From positions 1-12,076 of the forward strand of contig JBDREM010000086.1 in assembly GCA_043819695.1 (NCBI GenBank): a DNA stretch of 12,076 nucleotides, given 5' to 3'. The notes below the pieces were generated by a model. That model saw only the letters and a program-made list of their open reading frames with translations. It had not been told where the DNA came from and searched no databases. The position numbers and the translations under genes are program-made. Source of the stretch: CAYLQD01 sp043819695 (GTDB lineage Bacteria; Planctomycetota; PUPC01). Of this stretch, positions 1 to 6,832 are shown piece after piece. The stretch's first letter is position 1; every line of letters begins with the position of its first letter.

Positions 1-97
1 GGGGAAAAGGGCAAGAGGGGAAAAGAGTGTTTCTGCCGCCCCAAGGGCGGCAGACAGCCTTTTCTTCCCCTTTTTCCCTCTTTTCCCCTTTCCCTTT
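1..97. repeat. Purine/pyrimidine inverted repeat with central GC hairpin
   Basis: The left arm (about 1-30) is almost all G and A. The right arm (about 59-97) is almost all C and T and is an imperfect reverse complement of the left. Between them lies a 10-bp perfect stem, TCTGCCGCCC at 32-41 and GGGCGGCAGA at 45-54, with loop CAA. The whole can fold into one long hairpin, and the strand asymmetry could also permit a triplex. It lies beyond the 3' end of the HAMP gene and may end transcription or be a dispersed intergenic repeat. The window edge may cut it. Confidence 0.6.
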
Positions 98-166
98 TCT
101 TACACACCCGTCCATTCTATTATCAACGCATGCATCAATAACAAAACAGTGAGGCGGACATTCCTG

Positions 167-200
167 GCCGCCATTGGGCGGTCCCGCCCGCAGGGCGGAC
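167..200. repeat. GC-rich tandem hairpins downstream of the HAMP gene
   Basis: Two small stems lie in a row: CCGCC (169-173) with GGCGG (177-181), then CCGCCC (184-189) with GGGCGG (193-198) around a 3-nt loop. They follow the stop codon of the minus-strand HAMP gene and could be part of its terminator, although no T-tract directly follows on that strand. The rest of 98-236 holds nothing else I can support. Confidence 0.4.
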
Positions 201-236
201 GGAATGCCTGCCCCGCCAGTGTTCTGTTGGAGACCC

Positions 237-722
237 TCAGATCTCGGAGCCCAGGACCTGCTCGGGCTCTTCCTTCGGCTCGTTCGCCTTGATCTTGGCC
301 GAGAGGGTGTCCATCATCTCGTTGAACGCGTCGGCCAAGTCGGTCAGTTGGTCGCCGTCGCGCAGCGATACGCGCAAGTTAATATTGCCCTTCGCCACTT
401 GCGACATTGTTTTCTTGAACCGGTAGACAGGACCGGCCACCTTGAGGGACATTATCAGGCCGAGCAAGACCACGGCAACGACATGGAGCACCAGCACCGC
501 GCCGACGACGACGGCCGTGTAAAGCCGGAGGCTGCCGATGTAATCCAGCAGCTCAGGGTCGGCCTCGGGCCCCTGCGGCAACAACGCGTTCGCCTGGACG
601 AGGAACAGCGCAAACAAGCTGGCCGCAGTTGTCGCGGTTACAATGAGAGGCAGCAGCAGAAAGCGATACTGCAGCTTCGGGTCGACGACCACGATTCGGC
701 GACGATTCAGGCCCTTGGGCAT
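237..722 (-). CDS. Two-TM membrane protein with HAMP domain
   Basis: This encodes 161 residues. A short basic N-terminus is followed by a transmembrane segment at about 21-43, a ~20-residue external loop, a second segment at about 67-92, and a HAMP-like linker at about 93-145. The HAMP part shows the AGPVYRFKKTM start, the DGDQLTDL connector and a LADAFNEMMDTL second helix. The C-terminus is acidic and has no kinase, cyclase or methyl-accepting domain, so this is a stand-alone HAMP protein that may transmit an envelope signal to an unknown partner. I chose the ATG at 722 because CTGGAGG lies 8 nt upstream; an in-frame ATG at 752 would add 10 residues but has poorer support. A good promoter lies at 775-803 on the same strand. 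The gene is divergent from the bioD block. The fold is fairly certain; the role is unknown. Confidence 0.85.
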   Translation of the reverse strand: MPKGLNRRRIVVVDPKLQYRFLLLPLIVTATTAASLFALFLVQANALLPQGPEADPELLDYIGSLRLYTAVVVGAVLVLHVVAVVLLGLIMSLKVAGPVYRFKKTMSQVAKGNINLRVSLRDGDQLTDLADAFNEMMDTLSAKIKANEPKEEPEQVLGSEI

Positions 723-774
723 GACTTTTTCCTCCAGATGAGCAGCTCTCATGCGCGCAGATCAGCCGTCAGAA

Positions 775-803
775 AGTATACCATCAGGCGCCCGGGCGCT
801 CAA
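775..803 (-). promoter_or_regulatory. Sigma70-like promoter of the HAMP gene
   Basis: On the minus strand, TTGAGC (803-798) and TATACT (780-775) are separated by exactly 17 bp. Transcription would begin near 768, leaving a leader of about 46 nt that contains the GGAGG site before the ATG at 722. Confidence 0.6.
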
Positions 804-901
804 TAACACTTACGTATTCAGGAGCGGGCCGGATGCGACCTTTCCCGTGTTCAGAGCACCCGCTCTCAAGGCATTTGCGATGTGGCTCCGTAGCGTGTCG
901 T

Positions 902-1018
902 CGGACAAGAATGTCCGCGGCGTCTCGCCTTCGTGTCTCGATGCCGTCCCGGCCTCGAAAACGACCTCATCGCGGCCAAGATGGCCGCGACACGCGAGGG
1001 CAGGATGCCCTCGACACG
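902..1018. repeat. Three related short stem-loop repeats
   Basis: Three hairpins share a purine-rich A/G/T loop. CGGACA (902-907) pairs with TGTCCG (912-917) around AGAA. TCGCGGCC (970-977) pairs with GGCCGCGA (983-990) around AAGAT. CGAGGGC (995-1001) pairs with GCCCTCG (1007-1013) around AGGAT. The second and third stems are each followed by ACACG, so they look like units of one family with conserved loop and linker but changing stems. They fill most of the 723-1120 spacer, which otherwise holds the two promoters described separately and no gene I can support. I have an impression of similar units in planctomycete-type genomes, but this cannot be verified here. Confidence 0.6.
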
Positions 1019-1049
1019 CACAACGCAAATGGCTCCTCTCCGCCCTCTC

Positions 1050-1078
1050 TTGCATTCCCGCCGCGAAGCGCATATAAC
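1050..1078 (+). promoter_or_regulatory. Candidate promoter upstream of the restriction-enzyme tail and bioD
   Basis: TTGCAT (1050-1055) and TATAAC (1073-1078) are 17 bp apart. The -10 equals that of the promoter at 8263-8291; the -35 keeps only TTG. The start would be near 1085, ahead of GGGAGG (1105-1110) and the ATG at 1121. It may also drive the bioD block, because I found no better promoter between 1300 and 1430. Confidence 0.45.
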
Positions 1079-1120
1079 ACCGCTGCACGGTCAGCGGAAT
1101 GTGCGGGAGGACTTCTGCCC

Positions 1121-1396
1121 ATGCGGGACTTCGCCGAAGCAAAGAATATCCGCTCAGAACTCCTCCAGCGCCGGATCGACGCGACCGACCGCAAGATAGA
1201 CGAACTCGTCTACGAGCTCTACGGCCTGACCGACAAAGAGATTCATATTGAGCGTCTAAGAGCGTCTAAGTGCCAAGAGCGTCTAAGAGCGTCTAAGTGC
1301 CGGGCACTTAGAGAAATTACAGCCGCTTGTGGTGCAAGGGGTTACAGCGGTGGTTCGGATCGGGGCGTGATAGCGCTCCGCGATTTGGTCCGTTGA
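1121..1396 (+). pseudogene. Remnant of the C-terminal tail of an Eco57I/type IIG restriction-modification enzyme
   Basis: From the ATG at 1121 the frame reads 91 residues. The first ~42 match the tail that ends many large Eco57I-like DNA methylase/restriction proteins: QRRIDATDRKIDELV, then YELYGLTDKEI. In those proteins this follows roughly a thousand residues of nuclease, methylase and target-recognition domains, none of which is present here. After residue 42 the frame enters a 27-bp duplication (two copies of ERLRASKCQ-type sequence) and then low-complexity sequence up to a TGA at 1394. GGGAGG lies 10 nt before the ATG and a promoter-like pair lies at 1050-1078, so a short peptide could be made. 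I read it as a decayed gene end; a retained small protein is the alternative. The family resemblance is clear, its present function doubtful. Confidence 0.6.
1250..1312. repeat. 27-bp tandem duplication ending in a perfect palindrome
   Basis: A 25-bp block (1250-1274) made of two copies of GAGCGTCTAA plus GTGCC recurs at 1277-1301, giving a 27-bp period. The last part forms a perfect 10-bp inverted repeat, TCTAAGTGCC (1292-1301) with GGCACTTAGA (1303-1312), around one base. Because 27 is divisible by three, the duplication keeps the reading frame of the overlapping ORF. Confidence 0.85.
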
Positions 1397-1429
1397 CGGG
1401 GGAGCATGGACGGTATGACGAGGGCGCTT

Positions 1430-2161
1430 ATGTCTGCACGAATGCTTTTTGTAACGGCGACCGATACGGAGGCGGGCAAGACGGCGGTGGCTTCGGCTCT
1501 CGCGGTGTTGCTCCGGCGACGCGGCCGGGACGTCGGCGTGATGAAGCCGTTCGCGAGCGGCTGTTCGGATGCCGATGGCGAACTGGTCTCGGCCGACGGC
1601 CTGTGCCTTGCGCGGGCGGCGGGCGCCGGCGACCCGCATGAGCTGATCTGCCCGATCCGGCTGAGGCATCCGCTGGCGCCGATGGCGGCCGCGGAGCTGG
1701 CGGGCCAAGAGCTGGATCTCTCGGTCGTCCGAGCGGCCATCGACCGGCTGGCGGCGAGCCACGACTGCTTGATTGTCGAGGGCATCGGCGGCATAATGGT
1801 GCCGATCACGCCGCACTACAGGGTGGCGGACTTTGCCGCCGAGCTGAAGGCGCCGGTCCTGATCGTCGCCCGGGCGGGGCTCGGCACGATTAACCACTCG
1901 CTGCTGACGGTCGACGCCGTGCGGTCGCGGGGGCTCGATGTCGCGGCCGTGCTGCTCAACTCGCCCGTTGAATCGGCCGGCGGCCTTGCCGAGGAGACGA
2001 ATCGGGGCGTCATCGCCCGGCTGAGCGGCGTGCCTGTTCTCGGCCCGCTTCCACACTGCCGCGGCGTATCGGTCGAAACGGGCGAACTGGGCGGCCTGCC
2101 GGACATGCTGGCGGCGCTGGACGGCGTGGACGGGCTGATCGCGAACTATCTGGAAGCTTGA
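1430..2161 (+). CDS. bioD: Dethiobiotin synthetase
   Basis: BioD closes the ureido ring of dethiobiotin from 7,8-diaminononanoate, CO2 and ATP, the step before biotin synthase, in the cytosol. The 243-residue product has the family's P-loop (TDTEAGKT, residues 11-18), the substrate lysine segment KPFASG (39-44), the EGIGGIMVP motif (117-125; usually EGAGG) and GTINHSLLT (152-160). Length fits the family. The start is uncertain: the ATG at 1430 has GAGGG 5 nt upstream and gives the shortest typical N-terminus; ATGs at 1406 and 1415 are in frame, with GGGGGAG only 1 nt before the first and 10 nt before the second. No other biotin gene is near, so bioF, bioA and bioB must lie elsewhere or be absent. 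It opens the same-strand block with the permease, 13 nt downstream. Confidence 0.9.
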   Translation: MSARMLFVTATDTEAGKTAVASALAVLLRRRGRDVGVMKPFASGCSDADGELVSADGLCLARAAGAGDPHELICPIRLRHPLAPMAAAELAGQELDLSVVRAAIDRLAASHDCLIVEGIGGIMVPITPHYRVADFAAELKAPVLIVARAGLGTINHSLLTVDAVRSRGLDVAAVLLNSPVESAGGLAEETNRGVIARLSGVPVLGPLPHCRGVSVETGELGGLPDMLAALDGVDGLIANYLEA

Positions 2162-2174
2162 CGCGGAGCCGGGC

Positions 2175-3842
2175 TTGGATGGGATTGCCTCACTGCTGAC
2201 GGTACGGCGGCGGATCATCTGGAACATTCTCCGGACCCTCAGCCAGCACTCCCGCCTCAAGATCCTCTCGATTACGGTCCTCGGCGGCGCGATCTGGATC
2301 GGCCTTTACCTTTTTCCGTACTATGGCTTCGAGAAGGTCGAGGAACTGCTCCGAGAGGGCAGCATCTCCGACGTGATGATCTCGCTCTTCTTCTTTCTGC
2401 TGACCATAATGCTCGTCTTCAGCAACGGTGTGATCGCGTACACCGCGCTGTTTCGCTCGGAGGAGGCGTCGTTCCTGAACGCGGCCCCGTATTCGCCCGG
2501 GACGGTGTTCTTGTACAAGCTGGGCGAGTCGCTCACGTTCAGCTCGTGGGCGTTCTTCCTGCTTGGCGTGCCCATAATGCTCGCCTACGGCGTGCACAAG
2601 CTCGCGCCGTGGTACTACTACGTCGCTCTGTTCGTGTTCTTCTTCGCCTTCATCCTGATCCCGGCCTGCCTTGGTGCGCTGATCGCGCTCGTCGTTTCGA
2701 CGTTGCTGCGGCCCTGGATGCGCCGGGCGCTTGTCTGGGCCGGCATCACGCTGGCGCTCGCGGCCCTTATCCTCGGCCCGTTCTACGTGCAGGCCGAACG
2801 CCAGAGGGCGAATGTGTTCATGGCGGCGACGCTATTGCGGCGCATGAGCGCCTGCCACAGCGTGTACTGGCCGAGCACGTGGATCGCGCGGGGGCTGGCC
2901 ATCTGCGCCGGCTCGCCCGGCGCCGAAGAGCTGAAGGACGCCGCCTACTACCTCGGGCTGCTCGTGAGCAACTCGCTGGCGCTGTGCCTGATCGCCCATG
3001 TGTTCGCGAACCGCACCTACGGCGGTGCCTGGGACCTGGCGCACTCGATGTCGTCGAAGCTGCGGTACCGCTTCCTGCCGTTCGAGCTGGCTGGGCGCGG
3101 GCCCGATTCACCCATGTTCCACCTCATTGCGAAGGATCTGCGTACGTTTGTTCGCGATCCTGTCCAATGGACGCAGTGCGCCGTGCTGTTCGGCCTGCTG
3201 GGCCTGTACATCCTGAACCTGCGCAACCTTCGCTACCCGTCGGAACAGCTCCTGTGGCGGAACCTGACGACGTTCCTGAACCTCGCGTCGATCTGTCTCG
3301 TTCTCGCAACGCTCACCACGCGGTTCGTCTTCCCGATGTTCAGCCTCGAGGGCCGCCGGTTCTGTTTGCTGGGCCTGATGCCCGTCAACCGCCGCAAGAT
3401 TCTGTGGGGCAAGCTCGTGTTTTCGCTGGCCGCGTCGCTCGTCGTCACCGAGGCGCTGATGATAGCGTCCGACCTGATGCTCGCGGAGCCGCCTGGAATG
3501 ATCTTGCTGCACGTCTACACGGTCGCTATGATTTCGCTCGGGCTGTCCGGCATGGCCGTCGGCCTGAGCGCTCTGTATCCGAACCTCCGCGAGACGAGCC
3601 CGGCGAAGATCGTCTCCGGGTTCGGGGGCACGCTCAATCTGATCCTCAGCTTGCTTTTCGTGTCGGCCGCCGTGGCGATCGAGTCGGTGCCCGTGTACCT
3701 GCGCACGATGGGCCAGATCGGGCGCTCGGAGATGGTGCTCGGCCTGTGGGGCGCGGCCGGCATCGTGTTCGTTCTTGCGGCCACGGCGTTCGGCGTGCCG
3801 ATGTGGCTCGGCTCGAGGGCGCTGGACAAGATGGAGTTCTGA
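2175..3842 (+). CDS. Multi-spanning ABC-exporter-type permease
   Basis: A 555-residue hydrophobic protein with about 12 membrane segments (near 29-49, 68-92, 118-139, 147-176, 185-204, 256-277, 333-349, 364-387, 412-432, 442-466, 486-505 and 521-545). There is no signal peptide or ATP-binding motif. Two cytoplasmic loops resemble each other: one near 92-116 (FRSEEASFLNAAPYS) and one near 383-413 (FPMFSLEGRRF then LMPVNRRKILWGK), as in large ABC-2-like permeases annotated as putative ABC exporters. This implies two similar halves. The ATPase subunit is not in the window. The start is TTG at 2175, with GGAG 6 nt upstream; the nearby ATG at 2179 is in another frame. Its TGA directly abuts the tldD ATG, so translation is probably coupled and a shared role with the peptidases is plausible. 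The substrate is unknown. Confidence 0.75.
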   Translation: MDGIASLLTVRRRIIWNILRTLSQHSRLKILSITVLGGAIWIGLYLFPYYGFEKVEELLREGSISDVMISLFFFLLTIMLVFSNGVIAYTALFRSEEASFLNAAPYSPGTVFLYKLGESLTFSSWAFFLLGVPIMLAYGVHKLAPWYYYVALFVFFFAFILIPACLGALIALVVSTLLRPWMRRALVWAGITLALAALILGPFYVQAERQRANVFMAATLLRRMSACHSVYWPSTWIARGLAICAGSPGAEELKDAAYYLGLLVSNSLALCLIAHVFANRTYGGAWDLAHSMSSKLRYRFLPFELAGRGPDSPMFHLIAKDLRTFVRDPVQWTQCAVLFGLLGLYILNLRNLRYPSEQLLWRNLTTFLNLASICLVLATLTTRFVFPMFSLEGRRFCLLGLMPVNRRKILWGKLVFSLAASLVVTEALMIASDLMLAEPPGMILLHVYTVAMISLGLSGMAVGLSALYPNLRETSPAKIVSGFGGTLNLILSLLFVSAAVAIESVPVYLRTMGQIGRSEMVLGLWGAAGIVFVLAATAFGVPMWLGSRALDKMEF

Positions 3843-5222
3843 ATGATCGAGAGGATCCGCAGCGCGATCCGAGCGGGCGCGGCCGACTACGTCGAGGTGC
3901 GGGTGCAGGAGAGCTCCATCACGAACGTCCATTACACCGGCGAGGAGCTCGAGAACATCGGCCGGCGGACGTCGCTCGGCGGGAGCGTGCGGGCGATGGT
4001 CAACGGCGGCTGGGGGTTCGCATCATTCAACGAGCTGGCGGACCTGCCGCGCTTCGTCGGGGCCGCCTGTGCGCAGGCGCGGCTGCCCGAGCGCCCGTGC
4101 CTCGGGCTCGCGCCCGTCGAGCCCGTCATCGCCCATGTCGCCGCCAGGCCCGAAGTGGATCCGCGCCGGGTCCCGCTCGGGCAGAAGCAGCGGCTCTGCG
4201 AGCGATACAACAAGATCATCCTCTCGTCGCCGAGGATCCGGACGTCGAACGTCGCCTACTGCGACACCGCGACCAAGGAGTACCTCGTGACGAGCGACGG
4301 CACGGAGCTCGTGCAGGAGACGTGCTTCGCCGGCGCGACGGTCGTCGCCGTTGCGAAGGACGGGATGAACGTGCAGCGCGCCTACGACAGCGTCGGCGAC
4401 ATTCGCGGCTACCAGATCGTCGAGGGCCGCGAGGAATTGTGCGACTCGGTCGCGCGCCGCGCCGTCGATCTTCTTGCCGCCGAGCCGCCCGAGGCCGGGC
4501 CCCACACCGTCGTCATCGATCCGAAGCTTTGCGGCGTGTTCGTCCACGAGGCGTTCGGCCACCTGAGCGAGGCGGACCTCATCTACGAGAACGAGCGCCT
4601 GCGCGAGATGATGAGCATCGGCCGGCGATTCGGCCCCGACGCGCTCGCAATCTGCGACGATCCCGGCATGCCCGGCGAGGCCGGCACCTACGCCTACGAC
4701 GCCGAGGGCACGCCGGGCAGACGGACCGACCTCATCCGCGGCGGCGTGCTCACCAGCCGGCTCCACTCGCGCGAGACCGCTGCGATGATGAACGAGCAGC
4801 CGACGGGTAACGCCCGCACGCTCAACTACGGCTTCGCCCCGATCGTGCGGATGTCCAACACGTACATGGAGCCGCGCGAGCTCTCCTTCGAGCAACTGCT
4901 CGGAGGCGGCGGCTCGCTCGATGGAATCGAGGACGGCATCTACGCCATCGGCGCAATCGGCGGGCAGACCGACATAGAGATGTTCACCTTCGCCGCCGAA
5001 GAGGGATACGAGATCAAGGGCGGCAAGCTCGGCCGGCTGCTGCGCGACGTCGTCCTGACCGGGAACGTGTTTCAGACACTCGCGGACATCGAGGCGGTCG
5101 GGAACGACTTCAGGATGCAGGGCGGACTGGGCGGATGCGGAAAGGGGGGCCAGTCGCCGCTGCGCGTGTCTGACGGCGGCCCGAGTGTGCGGATCAAGAA
5201 CGTTGTCGTGGGCGGGCGCTGA
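3843..5222 (+). CDS. tldD: TldD zinc metalloprotease subunit
   Basis: TldD is the catalytic half of the TldD/TldE complex, which in E. coli removes the leader of microcin B17 and degrades the antitoxin CcdA. The 459-residue product carries the zinc motif HEAFGH at 235-240 and the late cysteine in GGCGKGGQSPL (Cys432) expected to complete the metal site. Other family marks are GVLTSRLHSRETA (301-313), PTGNAR (320-325) and RMSNTYMEP (336-344). Nothing essential is missing, and length is close to E. coli TldD. The ATG follows the permease stop with no gap, with GGAG 6 nt upstream inside the permease's last codons. The stop overlaps the tldE start by one base. Cytosolic; no signal peptide is visible. 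Confidence 0.95.
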   Translation: MIERIRSAIRAGAADYVEVRVQESSITNVHYTGEELENIGRRTSLGGSVRAMVNGGWGFASFNELADLPRFVGAACAQARLPERPCLGLAPVEPVIAHVAARPEVDPRRVPLGQKQRLCERYNKIILSSPRIRTSNVAYCDTATKEYLVTSDGTELVQETCFAGATVVAVAKDGMNVQRAYDSVGDIRGYQIVEGREELCDSVARRAVDLLAAEPPEAGPHTVVIDPKLCGVFVHEAFGHLSEADLIYENERLREMMSIGRRFGPDALAICDDPGMPGEAGTYAYDAEGTPGRRTDLIRGGVLTSRLHSRETAAMMNEQPTGNARTLNYGFAPIVRMSNTYMEPRELSFEQLLGGGGSLDGIEDGIYAIGAIGGQTDIEMFTFAAEEGYEIKGGKLGRLLRDVVLTGNVFQTLADIEAVGNDFRMQGGLGGCGKGGQSPLRVSDGGPSVRIKNVVVGGR

Positions 5223-6538
5223 TGGGCGTGAACGAACTGGTCGACACCATATTGAGGAAGGCTGGGGCCGCGGCCGACTCCGCCGAGGTCTTCTACGATT
5301 CGGCCGAGGCCCGCCCGGTCGAGTTCGAGAACAACAAGCTGAAGTACGTCGCCACGAAGGCCGAGCGCGGCGTCGGGCTTCGCGTCATCAAGAACGGCCG
5401 AATCGGTTTCTCGAGCACGTCGGACCTCGGGCGCGTCGACGAGCTTGTCGAGAACGCGCTCGAGAGCGCGAAGTTCGGGCAGGAGGCGAAATTCGAGTTC
5501 CCCGCTGCGTGTGAGCCGGCGGGCGTCGCGGTTTACGACGACAAGGTGCCGGCGTTCGGCTCGAGCGAGATGGCCGAGCTCGGGCAGCGGGCCATCGGCC
5601 GCGTTCTCGCCAGGCACCCCGACGTCCAGTGCTCGGCGGAGATCTCCGCGTCCGTCGGCGATGAACTCGTAGCCAACACCAACGGCCTCGAGGTCGGCCA
5701 CCGCTCGACTTCGTTCTCCGTGCACATCACGGCGCTCTCCGTCAACGACGACGGCCTGCTATGGGTCGGCGACGGAAGAATAGGCTCGAAGCTGCTGGCC
5801 GACACGACGCCTTTCACCGACAAGATCATCGGGGACCTCGATCTCGCGCAGAACGAGGCGGCCGTATCGACCGGGACGTACCCCGCCATCTTCACGCCCG
5901 ACGCGATGGCCACGCTCCTGCTCACGCTCTCGCAGGGCGTGAACGGCAAGCTCGTGCAGAAAGGCGCGTCGCCGCTGACCGGCAGGCTCGGCGAGCGGCT
6001 CCTCGACGAGCGCATCTCGGTCTACGACGACGGCCTCATCGACTTCGCCGCATCGAGCGCCCCGCACGACACCGAGGGGCTGCCGTCGGCGCGGACACCG
6101 ATCTTCGAGAACGGCGTTCTCACGAACTACCTTCTCGACCTGCAAACCGCCGGGATGCTGGGCGTCCGGCCGACCGGCAACGGGCTCCGCGATTACAGCT
6201 CGCAGCCAGGGCCCGGCGACAACAACACCGTCATCACCCCGGGCGACACGCCGCTCGCCGAGATGCTCGGCGCGATCGAGCGCGGCCTCCTGGTCGACAG
6301 CGTGCTCGGGGCCGGCATGGGCAACGCGCTCGCGGGCGACTTCTCCGTCAACGTCGCACTCGGGTTCCTCATCGAGAACGGCAAGCTCGCCGGCCGCGCG
6401 AAGAACTGCATGATCTTCGGCAACGTCTACGACCTGCTCAGGGACGGGGTCGCCGCCGTCGGCGACAAGCCGGAGATGAAGGGCTCGATGAGCATGCCGC
6501 ATTTCTGCTTCAAGGAAATCAGCGTCGGCACGCAATAG
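5222..6538 (+). CDS. tldE: TldE/PmbA partner subunit
   Basis: A 438-residue paralogue of TldD that lacks the HExxxH zinc motif, as is normal for TldE (PmbA); it shapes the proteolytic chamber rather than cleaving. Family features include the N-terminal half with VEFENNKLKYV (33-43) and ANTNGLEVG (151-159), and the C-terminal half with DTEGLPSARTPIFENGVL (283-300), GMLGVRPTGNG (311-321) and GNALAGDFS (367-375). The ATG at 5222 shares its A with the tldD TGA (TGATG). No strong Shine-Dalgarno precedes it, which suggests translational coupling and roughly equal production of both subunits. It is the last gene of the bioD-permease-tldDE block; a 294-bp repeat-rich spacer follows. Confidence 0.93.
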   Translation: MGVNELVDTILRKAGAAADSAEVFYDSAEARPVEFENNKLKYVATKAERGVGLRVIKNGRIGFSSTSDLGRVDELVENALESAKFGQEAKFEFPAACEPAGVAVYDDKVPAFGSSEMAELGQRAIGRVLARHPDVQCSAEISASVGDELVANTNGLEVGHRSTSFSVHITALSVNDDGLLWVGDGRIGSKLLADTTPFTDKIIGDLDLAQNEAAVSTGTYPAIFTPDAMATLLLTLSQGVNGKLVQKGASPLTGRLGERLLDERISVYDDGLIDFAASSAPHDTEGLPSARTPIFENGVLTNYLLDLQTAGMLGVRPTGNGLRDYSSQPGPGDNNTVITPGDTPLAEMLGAIERGLLVDSVLGAGMGNALAGDFSVNVALGFLIENGKLAGRAKNCMIFGNVYDLLRDGVAAVGDKPEMKGSMSMPHFCFKEISVGTQ

Positions 6539-6620
6539 TCTCGGGTGCGACAACGGATTATGGTTCTCGGCTGAACAGGGCGCTCGGCGAAGTGGGGCTG
6601 CAGATCAATGTACGAGGTGA

Positions 6621-6779
6621 AATGACGAATGTCGAATCAATGACGAAATCCGAATGACCAACGGACCCGCGGCTGGCCATCGGTTTCACCGAAGCCGTCA
6701 GAGCCTCAAGTGTCGCCACATTCGGCATTTGCGCATTCGTCATTGATTCGTCATTCGGGCTTCGTCATTCGTCATTCGG
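6621..6779. repeat. AATGACGAA-type inverted repeat
   Basis: The tldE-purD spacer carries several copies of the short word AATGACGAA. Copies on the left (6621-6660) run forward and those on the right (6734-6779) run as the reverse complement. A perfect 14-bp arm, GAATCAATGACGAA (6634-6647), pairs with TTCGTCATTGATTC (6736-6749). A smaller stem, TCGGT and ACCGA around TTC, lies between them near 6680-6692. No T-tract follows, so a simple terminator is not obvious; it looks like a dispersed element. I see no gene elsewhere in 6539-6832. Confidence 0.7.
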
Positions 6780-6797
6780 CCCCGGAAACCATAATAT
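6769..6797 (+). promoter_or_regulatory. Weak candidate purD promoter
   Basis: TCGTCA (6769-6774) and TAATAT (6792-6797) each match four of six consensus bases at 17-bp spacing. The -35 would lie inside the AATGACGAA repeat. The AT-rich patch at 6787-6801 stands out in this GC-rich DNA. Confidence 0.3.
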
Positions 6798-6832
6798 TCT
6801 AGCGCACCCATAGTCGCGGGAAGGAGCGAAGG

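Noticed and set aside
119..142. Imperfect palindrome centred on GCATGC as an operator
   Set aside because: Beyond the six central bases and the outer TTAT/ATAA the arms mismatch, and it is not placed at any promoter.
1250..1301. Possible CRISPR-like direct repeat
   Set aside because: The copies are adjacent with only two bases between them, so there are no spacers, and no cas gene is present.
2546..4810. A 754-codon open frame on the plus strand overlapping the permease and tldD
   Set aside because: It is arginine- and alanine-rich without any family motif and lies in another frame of two well-supported genes. Long shadow frames are expected in GC-rich DNA.
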